64,000 nt of DNA from Cephalopachus bancanus (GCA_027257055.1 JAPVLO010000133.1:8047501-8111500), one strand, 5' to 3'; shown: positions 34,150 through 46,830, numbered from the stretch's first letter. A program made the numbers and translations. Notes: generated by a model not told the origin, from the letters alone.

Positions 34150-35281
34150 GAAAAAGCAAAAGAATGCTATTAGAGAATGAAGGGTGGTGCCCAAAGCACA
34201 TGCTACAAGTCCGTTCAAGATTAAGCTGGTGCTAGTGAGTACCACGTGGTGGTTCTTAAAGAATTTTCAACTACGCGTGTTACACGGGAAAGCATGTGAT
34301 GTTTCTAGTGATAAACATACTTCTATGAACAGCACTCTCGTATACCAATCACATGAACTTTGGCAGACTAATGACATGCAGCCTACCAAGGGCTTCCATA
34401 TCTGACATCTCATGTGATCTGACCCTGCACTCCCAAGACAGGTGCTTCTGTGGCAAGAAGGCCATTGTCACCAGGATGCAACAGAGCACAATATTCAGTC
34501 ATTCTATTATGAGGCCTCCTTAGCCTCAGTCTCCTTCAGGAAGGAATTGTTTCATGGATTTAAAATAACATAGAAAACATACTGAGCATGGTACCAGCAC
34601 ATAGCTGTCAGAGACTGGTACTCACTGTTACAATTACTACGATCCTCCTTGCCCAGATGAGAACACAGTGCTCTGGTTAGAGCATGAGCTACAGTAGCTC
34701 TTCTAGCCCAGAGGTGAGGTCAGAGCCGGGCCCGATTCTGCCCAAGTTGCGAAGCTCGTCTGGGTTGTCCTTGCCCACTATTCTACCTGAGATTCAAGCC
34801 TTCTTCCCTATACCTCAATTCTAGGAACATGAAGACCTGGGATACCCCACTGATTTCAGGGTGACTTCATCATTCTCTAGATGTGTCCTGATGGTGTTGT
34901 CCATGAGGGTACAGCACATAAGCCTTTCAACAGAAATTTCAAATGGTTCATTGGACACACCAAGCTGATAAAGGTTACCATCGAGCAATGCAAGTAAGGG
35001 AGGAGCTTGTGGAGACGGCCAGATGGCACAGAAAATGGGATACTGTGGCCCACAAAGGAGGCAGCAGCAGGAGGCGCTCACAGAAGAGGCAGGTGATGGT
35101 GGAAGATGGACCAGCAACGGCATGTCCACCGAATAAGCCCTCGCGGGGAAGCTGCACACCAGCAGTCACCTTTTCCTAGATTGGCAATATTGACAGGGTG
35201 GTCTTTGTTTATGTTTATGTTTCTGAGTTTATTAGAAAAAGTGGACACCTCACTGATTTCTTCGTTAAAAATTTTATTTTC
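34150..35281. other. unassigned sequence; possible MIR fragment near 34,600-34,760
   Basis: The MIR suggestion rests on 'cactgttacaattactacga' and 'ttgcccagatgagaacacag' and is weak. No exon supported. Confidence 0.3.
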
Positions 35282-35572
35282 AGCTGGACTCGGTGGCTCA
35301 GCCTGTAATCCTGCGCCTTTGGGAGGCTGAGGTGAGTGGATTGCCTGAGCCCACGGGTTCGAGACCCGCCTGGGCAACTTGGAGAGACCTCATCTCTACA
35401 ATAAATCAAAAAATTAGCCAGGCATGGTAGCACGTACCTGTAGTTCCAGCTATTTGGAAGGCTGAGGTGGAAGGATCGCCGGAGCCCAGCAGGTCGAGGC
35501 TGCGGTGGCTGGGAGCAGCCACTGCACTCCAGTCTGGGCGACAGTGAGACTCCAACTCCAAAAAAAAAAAAA
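35282..35572 (+). mobile_element. Alu SINE
   Basis: A full-length dimer of the main type with an A-tail. It is flanked by near-identical AATTT(T)ATTTTC sequences just before 35,282 and just after 35,572. The right-monomer hairpin is fully paired in this copy (GTGGCT...AGCCAC). Confidence 0.95.
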
Positions 35573-36719
35573 TTTATTTTCCTCATAATTCCAATGAATA
35601 AAATGCACCTGCCCTTTCACAGGGAAAGCAGAAGGATGCCCCGATTCAGTCCTCAGAAGCAGCAAGTGAAGAAGGATGCCAGCTACTTGTAGTTCTCTCA
35701 GAGGGTTTGTTTTTCTCTTAATGTGGCATGCTCTGTAGAGGTTGCCTCAGTGCTCTGGATCTTAAATAGCCATTTCTTATATATTCAGGGACAAGGGTGC
35801 TCTGAATATACCCAGGTGGTGAAAATAAGCATCTCAAATTTAAGGGACTTAACAAAGTTTCATACCATCCTGTGATTTAAGGCAGATTTGTGGCAGAGAA
35901 GTTGTCACATGGTGTGTCAGCTGCCAGACAGGGACGACACCCTGGCTGGCTCTCAAAGGAACTGGACTTCCTTAGGAGACAGGCAAGCCAGGAAGAGAGG
36001 CAATGGGTGAGGGAAGGTCATCTTTGCTGCACCAACTTATGAAAATATTCATATTCAAAGACCAAAATATTTCCTCAAAGGTTAATTTCACTCCACTAAA
36101 AGCAATGAGTAGAAATATTCAAAACTCAAGTCCCTGAGTGTCTTACCAGCAACTTACCACCACTGCTAAGAGGGAGGAGAGGAGAGACTTGCAGCCATGA
36201 ACTTCGGGCCTGCAGGCTTATTTCAGGAAGTGGAAATACTATGGATGAGGTAATAGATCAACTTATGATGCAATAACTCATCTGCTAAGCCACCGCAACC
36301 ACGTGCAGCCACATGGGTGTGGAAGGCCAGCTTGATTGGCAGGCTGCAGGAAGTCAGGTCAGTCTGGCTTTGCTGGATAGCAATCATGGAGCCTGGTTTG
36401 TGGTTTCCTGGGGTGGGAAAGGGGGTAGAGGTGGCAGCTCCTTGGTGGCCATGGACCAGGCCTGTCCTGGCACATCTGGCTTGTGTGTGAAAGGGGACTG
36501 TGGAAGCCTGCCCCACCTGCCCCCTATCTGAAGCTGCACTTCTGCCAGTCTCGCCGTGTTTTCTCAGCCTCCCTTTGTCTTTGTGGTATGAAAGTTGGCG
36601 AAAGGGACAAGGACTGTATGGCTTGTTAGATCTGTGGAACCCCCCAACCCCAACACACCCCTCTCCTCACTGCAGTCTCCAGTCAGTAGCAGGACCACCG
36701 AGGCTGCCACAGGGTAGAC
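35573..36719. other. unassigned sequence
   Basis: No exon or repeat family recognised. Confidence 0.35.
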
Positions 36720-36815
36720 TGCACCTGTGCCCAGAGCTTCTGATTCAGTCAAAGGCGAGGCCCAAGGTCTTGCATATGCAGTGAGCTCCCAGGTGATGCC
36801 TGGGAGTCATCAAGT
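36720..36815 (+). mobile_element. hAT-Charlie (MER5/MER20-like) fragment
   Basis: 'gagcttctgattcagtcaaa', 'gaggcccaaggtcttgcata' and 'gagctcccaggtgatgcctg' follow the internal order of Charlie MITEs. Confidence 0.6.
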
Positions 36816-36904
36816 TGGTGGAGTCATCAAGTCAAAGCTGTCCCCAGGGATCCCTTTTACACACCCTCCCCCATCTCCTCCTGTGTGTGTGTGCATGGGT
36901 GTGT

Positions 36905-37080
36905 AAAAGACTATGAGATGTAAGCTCGTTTATTTAAATCACATATACTGAGTGCCTGGCCTGAGCCAAGTGTTGCCTTGGGCAATTGGAATCTGGATAG
37001 GACCACACGTCCCTGAAAGCCTTCTAAAGCAGAGGAGAGAGGATAAGCAAAGAAATCAATAAATATAATTAGAAGATTAG
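36905..37080 (-). mobile_element. L2-like LINE fragment
   Basis: 'actgagtgcctggcctgagc' and 'tgttgccttgggcaattgga', then an A-rich end with 'gaaatcaataaatataatta', resemble the antisense L2 3' end. Confidence 0.5.
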
Positions 37081-37239
37081 AAAGAGTTGGAGATCTTGTA
37101 TTATCAAGGGTCAAAACACACCTGCAAGCTGAAATCTCATGGCACTGACAGAGAAAAGGCTAAGTAGAGTCATGGGACAAAGCCAAGAGTCTAGATCACA
37201 CTGGTATTTAGTATTACATAATAATATTGGCAGTTAAAT

Positions 37240-37497
37240 CAGTAGCAAATGATAGGAAATTCAAAACAGATATCTACCTTCTATCCTACTTAGAAACAAA
37301 TACTGACATGCTACAGGAATATAAGAGAAATGCATTTATCATCTAGGTGTTAAAGTCCTGGGCATAACTCAAACCCAGAAGCCAAAAAAAGAATGAAAGA
37401 CTTGAATATATCTAAATGTAAATGTCTATATAGTGATCATTTCTGAAAATAATCATATGCCAACTAACCTCATGAAAAAGTATTTATAACATAATAG
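37240..37497 (+). mobile_element. L1 (old) ORF2-region fragment
   Basis: 'gggcataactcaaacccaga' and the following 'tatagtgatcatttctgaaa' and 'tatttataacataatagga' segments follow the pattern of the L1 ORF2 C-terminal region, heavily mutated. Confidence 0.55.
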
Positions 37498-37872
37498 GAC
37501 AAATAAAATTTATTGAACACATTCTCTGTACCAAGCACCATTCTAAAAAGTTATAACCGTTGTGAATTTACAACCATTGTATTATTTTTAAGACTCAAGA
37601 ATAATGACAATTTTGCATATGTAAATTAGCTTGATTTATTCATTTTACAGTGTCTCATATATGAAATCATAAAGTGGCTCATCATAAACATATATAATTT
37701 TTGTTTGTCAATTTAAAAAATTTTAAAAAGAAAGATGTTCTCTTATTATCCTCATTTTATACATAAACAGTCTGAGGATTGGAGACTTTAGGCAAAGTGT
37801 CAAAGTCATCTAGCAAGAAGCAGGCACAACTGGGATTTAACTTAGAGCTCCCTGACTCCAGAGTTACTAGAC
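37498..37872 (-). mobile_element. MIR SINE, antisense, interrupted
   Basis: The left MIR part ('aaatttattgaacacattct', 'ccaagcaccattctaaaaag') and the right part ('ttatcctcattttatacata', 'actgggatttaacttagagc') are separated by about 150 AT-rich bases. The MIR lies between two L1 pieces. Confidence 0.75.
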
Positions 37873-37877
37873 ATTGA

Positions 37878-38410
37878 GATATAAAGAGTTCCTACACATT
37901 CAAAAGAAAAGAAAAGCAACCATTGGCCAGGAAATCACGAAGAGGGACCCAAGGGCCAGGGTCGCTATGCTAAGCCATCATCAGCCTTATCCGTGACCAG
38001 GAGAAGGGGACGTTCCAGGCTCCCTGAAGATGTCACAGCCCTCAGGTGCTCCAGTCAGCATTCCTACTTACCTCTTGCCCTACAGAAGTTCCAGTCCTTC
38101 TGCACACAGCTTTAGGTGGCTCTGGAATGTTCCTGGCAGCATTATCTATAATGCCTCAGCGGTGGATACTGCCCAAGTGTCAGCCAGGGGGAGAATGATT
38201 TGGTGTACCATGGCACACCCACAGTGTGCCGTACTACGCTGCCGTCGTGGAAGAATGAGGCAGAGCTACCTGTGCTGATGTGAAAAACACTCATTGGACA
38301 TTAAGAAAAGTGAAAGCTTCTGGACAAAACATCCAGATAGATGAATAGATCTAGTTCTGTGGGAGGGTACATTCCGTCCACGTCAGTGTGCAAGAAAAGT
38401 ATTAAGAATG
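37878..38410 (+). mobile_element. L1 ORF2 to 3'-end fragments
   Basis: 'tataaagagttcctacacat' (about 37,878) and later 'cagcattatctataatgcct', 'gtggatactgcccaagtgtc' and 'gaatgaggcagagctacctg' match successive phrases of the L1 3' region in the same orientation as the L1 piece before the MIR. The part from about 37,930 to 38,120 is unclear. Confidence 0.6.
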
Positions 38411-39859
38411 ATAGACCCATTGTCAACTGCTTCTCCTTCTGGGAGTCCTATTGGAGAAGTGGAGTGGGTTTGGAGAAGAACTCTAATTGATGCAAAATAA
38501 ATTATAAAATAAAGTTCTCTCCAGATTAGATTTCCTAATTCAAAATATGTATTTTGTTAAGGGCAATAAGAAAAGATATAATGGAAAATAGTTTAAAAAC
38601 AAATTGTAATTAAAAAATGAAGGGCCTATAAGTGATGTTCAGACTCAAGCAGCATGGTCATTTCTTCCTGAACTAGCTCTCTGAATAGCAGAAACATACT
38701 CCCCACTCATGTCTGACTCGAGTGACCATGCCCTTGAGGGCAGGTTTGGCTTTCGTGCTCCAGTCCTGTTTTCATCCTCCATCCCTGCCCTGCTGTTCTA
38801 ACAGACGCTTCTCCTGGAAACACCAATTCACGTGTCCCCAGATGTGTCCTAAGGCCAGCCACAGCGAATCTGGAAGGAGTTCCAGCAGCATTCATCTCCG
38901 ACCTCTGTGGGAGATGCAGAGCCTGGCTGGGGAGGACCTGGCCACAGGAAACATTTGGCCGAGCACTGCCATCTGAGTCACCTCTGGGCTGCGGATGGAT
39001 TGTGCTCTTTCCATGAATGTTGCAAACGACTTCAGTGAACATGAACTGTTGTCATTAACAGAAAAATTGGACAGAAAAAGCTGTTCATGCACAAAATAGA
39101 TAAACTTCCATTCACTAAGCAACGTACGTCTTATTTCCTTGCTGTCAAGGTCTTGCCTATCAAGACCCTTGTTTAAAGATATGGCTTCAGATTGTATGTT
39201 AGCTCGATGTTTCTACCCGTCTTAATAAGCCTGTGATAAGCTCAGTGCTGTGCTGCTTCTGTGCCACTCTGATCCAGTTCCTGGCCTGCACCAATGGACT
39301 ACTGCCCACATTTAGAATTCAAGGTTTCCCTTTTGACAAGTGTTTGAAAGCACACATCCTTTCAGAACAACTTCAAGGCAGACATCCTTTACAATGCTTG
39401 ATTTTAGTTGCTCTGTAAGTGGCATTTACCATTTAAGCCACTGTCGATTTTATCTGGGGCTGCCAGCCCTCATCCTATCCCAACTGTGCCAGTGACTTCA
39501 GGAGTGTACAGGCCTACCATTTCTTCCCACAGGCAGTCTAGGCAATTGGTCAGGCTTGCTCTAGCCATTCATGGTCCTCCAGGCTCCTAGTCAGCTGTAC
39601 CTGCATGTTCTGAAGAATATAGATGATGGGGCATGGCTGAAGCCTCATAAGATCAAAATCCCCTTCCAGCCTCAGGACCCTGTCCTCCTTGTGTTTGTCC
39701 ACAATTCTCCAGCACCATGCAAAGTGCTGACACATTAGGGTCTGCATGACATCCTCTGTTGTCCGGCTGAGACCCCCCTGTTAGCAGTTCCCAGCAGCCC
39801 TCAGGCTGAAGGAGGAAGGCCTAGCAGTTCCCCACACCAGCACCACTAGGCCTCTCAGT
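38411..39859. other. unassigned sequence
   Basis: No exon or clear repeat recognised. Confidence 0.35.
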
Positions 39860-40080
39860 GCAGCGGTCAAGTGCAGCAGTAAGAGATACCAAGATCAAGT
39901 CCTGGCCTTGCTGGTTACGGGCAAAATGCCCAAGGGCAAGCCTTCCCCTTCCTTGGTTTTCTCATCATTCAGTGGGAATAATAATTCCTTCCTCAGAGAG
40001 TTACTGTGTCAATCAAGACAGAAGGAGTAAGGACCTTAGCACAATGACTAACTCAGAATAAGAACCCACGTATTGATAGT
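39860..40080 (+). mobile_element. MIR-family SINE
   Basis: Sense landmarks: 'aagatcaagtcctggccttg', 'cttggttttctcatcattca', 'gtgggaataataattccttc' and 'taaggaccttagcacaatga'. It may be MIR3 or a related CORE-SINE. Confidence 0.65.
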
Positions 40081-40964
40081 ATGTACTTTATAAAATGACA
40101 TATACATGTATCCCTGACAATTGAGACCTCTGCCATCTCCACCTTCAGAAGTCTGCATTTGTCCTAGGGGCTTCCCTCTAGGACATGATGCTTAGCTTAA
40201 ACTAGAAATAAGCCCGCTCATTGGTCTTCAGCTGTCTGCTCTTCGCAGTGGACTGTTGCTGGACTCTGTATTGCAAAGCTTCCAACACACCTCCCTCCTC
40301 CAGGTCTCATTACCTTGTTCGTACAACCAGAAAGGGCAAATAATCCCTATTAATCCCTTGTTGGAAACAGATTATGGCACAGTTGTGTCTAACCATTGAG
40401 GTCACTTGTGCTGTCAAACTTCTGCCTCCTATGAACTCTTTCTATATGGATTTTCTGTCCATCAGGGAAGTTTGCACATGTATGACGGCTCTTGCTCTGT
40501 GAGGAACAGGAACAGACCTATTCTAGGAAGTGTTGAAAGCCTTCCTTGCCAACCTCTGGGTAACAGAGTTGTGGCAGTTTGCCAAATCCCCATGAAAATG
40601 CCACACTCAAGCAAAGGTGGAGTTGATACATAAGTGGAAGGTTTATCTTTGACCCTGGCAAGTTTCACAGTTAAAGCGTAAATCCAGATGAATTGAGCAA
40701 ATAACAAAAGCAGAAATGGCAAACAGGCTTCTTCATGCTTGCCTACTCCAGAGCTGTGTTTGAGACAGAGGCTGCTCCTGTCCAAGGGCAGTGGGGTTGA
40801 ACGCCACGCTGGAAGACGACAGCTGTGGTGGCCACGGTGGTGGCATGTGATGAGGTTTGTACTGCGTGGCTACCATTTCTGCTCACTTTGGGTCACACAT
40901 ATCCCCTCATAGAGGCAAATATAGTGGGTCTTCTTCAGAAAGGAGGAGACACTAACATTTGTCA
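40081..40964. other. unassigned sequence
   Basis: No feature recognised. Confidence 0.35.
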
Positions 40965-41132
40965 GGGTAGAGAGGATTCCTCTGAACCAGGTGTTGTTCA
41001 GAGCCCTTCCTGTGTATCCACCAAACCACCAGGATGACACTATGAAGTAAATGCACTTGACCAATGGGGACACAGAGGCACAGAAAGCACGAGAAGCTTG
41101 CCCAAAGCTTCATAGCTAATGATGAGCTAGGC
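40965..41132 (-). mobile_element. MIR SINE, antisense
   Basis: Landmarks 'gaaccaggtgttgttcagag', 'ccaccaggatgacactatga', 'ggggacacagaggcacagaa' and 'gcttgcccaaagcttcatag'. Confidence 0.75.
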
Positions 41133-42014
41133 TCATGGGCAGAGCTGCCAGCCTGGCACCAGACTGGCCTTTCCTGCTGTGCCCATCTGCCCCCAAAGTC
41201 TTTGTGCAAAAAAAAAAAAAAGAGAAAGAAATAGTACATTTTCATGGATATTACCTACAGCATGAACTCTGGAAAGTTGGCACTGTGGTCTGTCAGTGTG
41301 GGAGGGATTGTGCTGGCTGTCTGCACCAGACTTCCATCTGCTAAAGACCTGGTCGACAGTCAAATCTCCAGGGTCTCAGGGAGACGCTCTCAGAGAACTT
41401 TTTTGCTTCTTCCTAAAATTGTCAGACATGCTGTAGTAAATATAGGCTGCCATGTCCAATGTAGCAAGGGAAAACCCTTTTCCCTGGGGAAGGGACACTC
41501 CATGAGGAGAGGGGCTCAGTAGCATTTCTTCCCCTGAGTGCCTTCATGGCTTGTTATTTGAGATTCACGAATTCTCTTTAATGTAACCATCTATTGATGT
41601 GCTAGACTGCATGTTTGGAGATAATGCTAATTATCAAAGACATTAGTCTTCTGGTTATGTCCTCCAGAGAAGATGGAAAAGGGTCAGAAAGAAATAATGA
41701 CAGATATATGGCTTCATGTGATGGGTTCGTGTGAAACTTGATTCAACTCTCTCCAGGCCAGGAAATGTGGTGCAGAAGAAATACAGTCAATCAGTGGATT
41801 CACAAAGAGCACTCTTGACCTTGGTTTAGTGGAAGTTGTAGGCTTAGGCCCAGCCATTTGCATATGAGTATAGTCCTAAATGTGGTCCTCACGTCAGTTT
41901 TCCCAAGGGGTCAGGGGATGGTAGATAAGAAGCTTCCACAACATTCTGTAAAACTCCTCTTCACTTGTGCTGTCATGTTTAACCTAGTACCTATAAATTA
42001 AATTATTATTGTAT
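41133..42014. other. unassigned sequence with an A-run near 41,208-41,221
   Basis: The A-run could be a remnant retrotransposon tail, but no body could be recognised beside it. Confidence 0.35.
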
Positions 42015-42410
42015 TTGTGGCAAGGGACCCCCCAAGCAGCGGGCGCTAAAAATGCTGTCGTTGCTGCATTGCTGTGTTGTTGTTGACTGCATGTTAAAGA
42101 ATTGACTCTGAGCATGTGAATGTGTTAAGCAAAAAGACTTCAGTACTAAACAGGGACACAGCTGGTTGTCAAATAAGTGGGGACGGTTTTGCCTGCATAC
42201 ATACAGAGCCTCTGCCCTGCTGAAGGCTTTTAGAGCTCTGGCTGCTGAAATGCACACGCCAGGCTCTCCAGCTGCTAAAATGCACACGTCAGGCTCTCCA
42301 GCTGCTGTTGTGCACACGTCAGGTTCTCGAGCTTGCTTCTTGGGGGTTGGCAAGTTGTCCAGCAGGTGGCACAGTACTAACACTCTGCTGATGGCTTTTT
42401 GCCTTTTTTA
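42015..42410 (-). mobile_element. LTR-like segment, minus strand (tentative)
   Basis: Read on the minus strand, a region with three 30-bp direct repeats is followed by about 240 bases ending in TTTTTAGCGCCCGCTGCTTG. The repeats would be in the position of a U3 enhancer. The ending resembles the junction of a betaretrovirus-type LTR and a lysine-tRNA primer-binding site. No retroviral gene frame is seen next to it. It could be a solo or truncated LTR, or unrelated sequence with chance resemblance. Confidence 0.35.
42241..42330 (+). repeat. 30-bp direct repeat, three copies
   Basis: Copies at 42,241-42,270, 42,271-42,300 and 42,301-42,330, each starting GCTGCT and containing TGCACACG(C/T)CAGG. 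Copies 1 and 2 differ at only two positions. The unit is a multiple of three, so the minus-strand frame shows a ten-residue Glu-Pro-Asp/Gly-Val-Cys repeat, which is not evidence for a gene. Confidence 0.95.
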
Positions 42411-42979
42411 AAAGAAATTTTCTTGGACTTGTTTGAAGATCTCAGGACGCACTTGCTTTCACATATCGTGTTTAAGCATTCACCTGGAGTATTTATTCCC
42501 TTCAGTTTTGGAAACACATCTTGAAAGCAGACAATTTACAACCTTTCTGTCTTGCTTTGGGTTGGTTTGTTGCCTTTGCTTCTTCCTTTAGTCATTTAAA
42601 TCACACATGTCGAATGATTTTTTTCTTCCTCAGAAATAACTAGAAGCAGATATAAATAGAAGGCGTGTCTTTAAATATTACAAATATTTTGAGCAAACTT
42701 CTTGGAAGTGAACATTTGCAGAATCAAGATGACTAGTCTTGACTGCTGGAATGTGGTTCCACCTTTGTGTCCTTTGTGATGGGACTGTAGGAATAGCAGA
42801 GCAGATGACGGGAAGGTCACAGCTTCGGATCATGCAGAGGATTGGCAAAGCCTCGGTGTGTCCCAGTCATTTGAATGTGTCAAGTAGGTGTTTGCTGTCC
42901 TTCATTCATTCAGATGCCAAGTTTGCTTGATGTGCTTGATGCCCTTTTCTCATTGTTCCAGTTCCATATCTCATTCTCT
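42411..42979. other. unassigned sequence
   Basis: No feature recognised. Confidence 0.35.
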
Positions 42980-43036
42980 TGTGTGTGTGCATGCGTGCGT
43001 GTGTGTGTGTATGTGTGTGTGTGCGTGTGCGTGTGT
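42980..43036 (+). repeat. (GT)n microsatellite
   Basis: TG/CG/TA-interrupted tract of about 57 bases. Confidence 0.92.
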
Positions 43037-45134
43037 AAATTCTTGGTTATGATAATCTAAAAGTTCTAAAACTGCCAACTTGATCAAATTGACAATTTCT
43101 CCATTAATTTGTCTCTAAAGAAAAAGAAAACCATATATGCAGACTATGTGTTAAACACAGTCATTATTTTGAGAAACAAAGCTGATGAAATGTTCTGCAC
43201 TAGAAAAAGTAACGAAGATTCTAGCACACGTTTTGACGTATTGTGATAGTGTTTAGCAAAAGTGCAACAAATGATGAACTCTGTCATTGTTCTGAAGCAA
43301 ATCATGCATTTAATTTTGTTGCCAGTCTGATCTCTTCAGTAGATGAGATTTTTAGCGATTGAAACTGAATTACCTATTTACTCTGCTTAAAGCACTGCTC
43401 TGTGGGAGCATGTGGTCGTTTTGGACAGCTTAGCTCCTGGACGGCCCCTCTTGAAAGTACTTGTCATCATAATATTTAAACACTGCTCATGGTCTTTACA
43501 TCTCACTTGAACTACAGAGACACAGAGCTGCTTTGCATTTTCCATTAACTCTGATAAGGCGTTTGCCAAGCCCTCAACCTACAGAGGTTTTTTTTTACCT
43601 AGTCAGGTGATCTGGATGAATTTTAAACTCAAGCTCTCAATTTTTTACTTTGATCTTTTCATTTTGATACTCACCCTCCCCACAAATTTTAATCTATAAT
43701 TGTTCTCCTAAGAAACTTTCTATGGAAAATAATGAATAACTTCATCTCGTAGTCTCGGGGGTAATTGCATGTTATTTAATGACAGCTTCCTAAGCTGGGT
43801 ATTTTAAATGGTGAGAATGCTCAAGAAACTGGGAAATTTGGTATGTGAGAGGGACTCATCCTCCCTTTTCCGTCAGACACCTCCTCACTCCTCACCCTCC
43901 CTAGTCGAGAAAGAGGCGGAGAATTGAGCACTGGGAGGATCATCTGAAAACTGTATTGTTGCCCTTCATTATAAACAATAGAGGATCTGAGCACTACGCT
44001 TCATCCAGTTTCAAGACTCCAAAGGAGTTAAGGGTTCAGCAGCTACATGACAGACAGCTTCTATCCAGCTACCCCACTGTCAGCATGAGAAAATGAGGCA
44101 CAAAAAGGCCAAATGGTCAACTGGACAGCCTTCCTCAAACAACTGGCAGAACCTCAATAACAGGAAGATCGGCTTCATGTATTTTTGTCATATGCTTTAG
44201 CCCATATTTCCATTTCTCTTCTCAAAAATAAGGAAATAATTTAAACCCAATGTAATATTTTTTTTAACTTGAAAGTAATTTTTACTTGAAAGTTTTTAAT
44301 TACCACATCAAATCAATTATTTGGGGAAAAAAAACCAGTGTAAAAATGTAGCTCTTAATAAGAGTCCAGGGAATACAATTTTAAATTTATGCACACTCAC
44401 AAATTATTTCTTCTGGATTGAATTATTACACTTATTATTAATTCACAATTAGCTGAGATAACATAAATACATCATGGGTTTTAATAATAGCTAGGTATTT
44501 AACATAAAGTTATATAACAAATGATTCTCACTGAGATGGATGATGAATTTTACCCTGAGTTTTTTGTTCTGATTTCTTATTCTAGTTACATATCCATGGG
44601 CAAAGATTCTATACTTCTAGAAATATATAGAATTCAGCATAAATTCTATTTTTAGTTCTTTTTTTTTTCTGACTGCTGTGCTGAGAAAACTTGATTATAC
44701 TAAAGAGTGATGGAATAGATGGAGTTTTATGATAGTTCTGCTTCTCCATTCTTTGAATTCCTCCCTGATTATATATCAAAAATCATATGATGATTGATTA
44801 TTAAATTAAGAATACTGTCTAGTCATTTTTCAGCTCAACAATTAATTTGATCCTCCTACAGTTGTGTTGAAAGTAAACCACCTACCTTGTAAAAACTATC
44901 ACTAGGGTCATGTGCTTTGCCAAGGCCGCCCTACCATTTGAAGCCAGGGAGGCTCTTCACACCACAGGGGATGGCTGTCCACAATAGGTGGGAAGGGTGT
45001 TTTTGGTGCTGTTTGCTCTTTTGTAAAGTGAGAGAAGGGTGTTTATAAAAGTGGTTAGAGAAGGGATCTTGGCACACTTCAGACAGTACAGGGCAGGTTG
45101 GTCTCAGGAAGGGGCACGTGCAGAGATGGAGAGG
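43037..45134. other. unassigned, largely AT-rich sequence
   Basis: No exon, RNA gene or clear repeat recognised. Confidence 0.35.
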
Positions 45135-45420
45135 CTGGAAATCGGTGCTCAGAACTACTCGCATGCCCTCCCCTTAGACAATGCTATGTGGTCGGGGTCA
45201 TTACGTGGACGCTCATATGAGGACCGCTGGACACTGGTGCTCAGAACTACTTACATGCCCTCTCCTTAGATAGTGCTGTGTCATCAGGGTCGTTACATGA
45301 ACACCCACGTGAAGACTGCTGGACATCGGTGCTCAGAACAACACACATGGCCTCTCCTTAGACATTGCTTTGTCACTGAGATCATTACGTGGACACCCAC
45401 GTAAGGACCAGCAACTTGAG
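45135..45420 (+). repeat. 92-bp tandem repeat, three copies
   Basis: The phrase GGTGCTCAGAAC begins at 45,144, 45,236 and 45,328, giving a constant 92-bp period. Each unit continues with a CTC(C/T)CCTTAGA-type phrase and a 'CATTACGTGGAC'-type phrase. The copies are diverged at scattered sites. Confidence 0.92.
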
Positions 45421-45609
45421 ATTGTCAGGAAGCACAGTGTCCTGGGGCCTGAGAGCATGGCCTTGATTTGCATAAGCAATCAGGGCAGGCCCACAGACTC
45501 GCTTTCAGAAGCACACGCTGCCCCATGCCGTGCCCCGAGGCCTTCACGAGCCAACACACCTTGAGAGCCTGACACAGCAGCCAGGCAGACCTAGAGATGG
45601 CAGATTAGG

Positions 45610-45673
45610 TTCCTGGGACAGGAACTTCCTGGAACCGTGAGTTCCTGGGACAGGGAATTCCTGGGACTGTGAC
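45610..45673 (+). repeat. 16-17-bp tandem repeat, four copies
   Basis: Units start TTCCTGG(G/A)AC and alternate between GGAA-type and TGTGA-type ends. It lies 190 bp right of the 92-bp array. Confidence 0.88.
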
Positions 45674-46689
45674 TTGCTTTGAGTGCTCAAGTGTGACTTT
45701 CCAGGTGGCACGGCACATGATGGCATAGGACCTTCTGTCCTGTGATGGAGCAGGACACACCTGACTCCTAATCCCGCACGGTGGAGCGTGTGACCTCCAT
45801 AGATTATGGCATGTCTCTGCTCTCCTGTCCACAAAACAGGAGTAGATTGATTGGCCTGCACTCGTACTGCTACAAAGTGGGCGTAATGCACCACACCACA
45901 TGCAGAAAGTCTTCAAATGTGATGTCATGCTCCTAATTTTTAAGGTACTGGGAGTTTTAAGTAACAAAAGAAAACTCATTAGCATGATTATAACTGACAT
46001 TTTAAAAAGCAAGTTACTAGGTTCGCTCCATTTTATTCGTTCTATACGCAAAAGATTTTTCTGCATTCAGAAGCTGGAGATGAATAAAATGCAGTGCTTC
46101 CTGTAACAGTGTGCATAACTTTATGTTATGTAAGAAAGTGTATTCTGGAAATCAAAACACAGTGTTTTCACAGGACACTAGCTAGGTGTTCAAACCACTG
46201 GAACGTGCCAACTCGGGCTTCCATCCAAACCTGTGGGCTGACACCTCCAGGGGTTTCCCACAAGTCCCAGAGGCAACGAGAGGCCCCTGCCATGAGATCA
46301 GGATGTTTGTCCTTTTTTTCTGGAACTTGCCAGGGTCAAGTGAGAGCATTCCTGTCCCATTCTTGTGTGCTTCTTGGGGGCAGCGGACACCCTTATCCTG
46401 TCACACACATACTCACCTACTCTGCCGTCTCAGGAGGAAGAAAGGAGACACATCGTCCTGAGCTCCCTCATCCTCTCACACATAAGCTCTGCTGTCTGCG
46501 GGGAAGAGACAAGAATGAAAGCTCACAGAATAGCTTATCCTGATAAAGAAAGCCTAGGCCTGAATGCACAGCCTGTTCCAGTCTAGGAACTTCCTGTGAA
46601 TCAGAAGTCACTCTTGGGCCAGCTTCAGGACAAAGCTTGGGGACCCAGTACTTGGGTCTAAGGCCCGAACTCCTGGGTTGACTTCCAGC
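45674..46689. other. unassigned sequence
   Basis: No supported exon or repeat. Confidence 0.35.
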
Positions 46690-46830
46690 TGCTGTCACTT
46701 AAAAACCGTGTGGCTTCAGGTGTGTTATCAAACCTTTCTGTAACTCAGTTTCATATCTGCAAAACTGGGCCACAACAAGAGTGTCTTTCTCACCGTTCAT
46801 ATTAAGATGAAGGACAGTGGGTGACACAGA
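46690..46830 (+). mobile_element. MIR SINE
   Basis: Sense landmarks 'gctgtcacttaaaaaccgtg', 'ctgtaactcagtttcatatc' and 'gcaaaactgggccacaacaa'. Confidence 0.7.
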
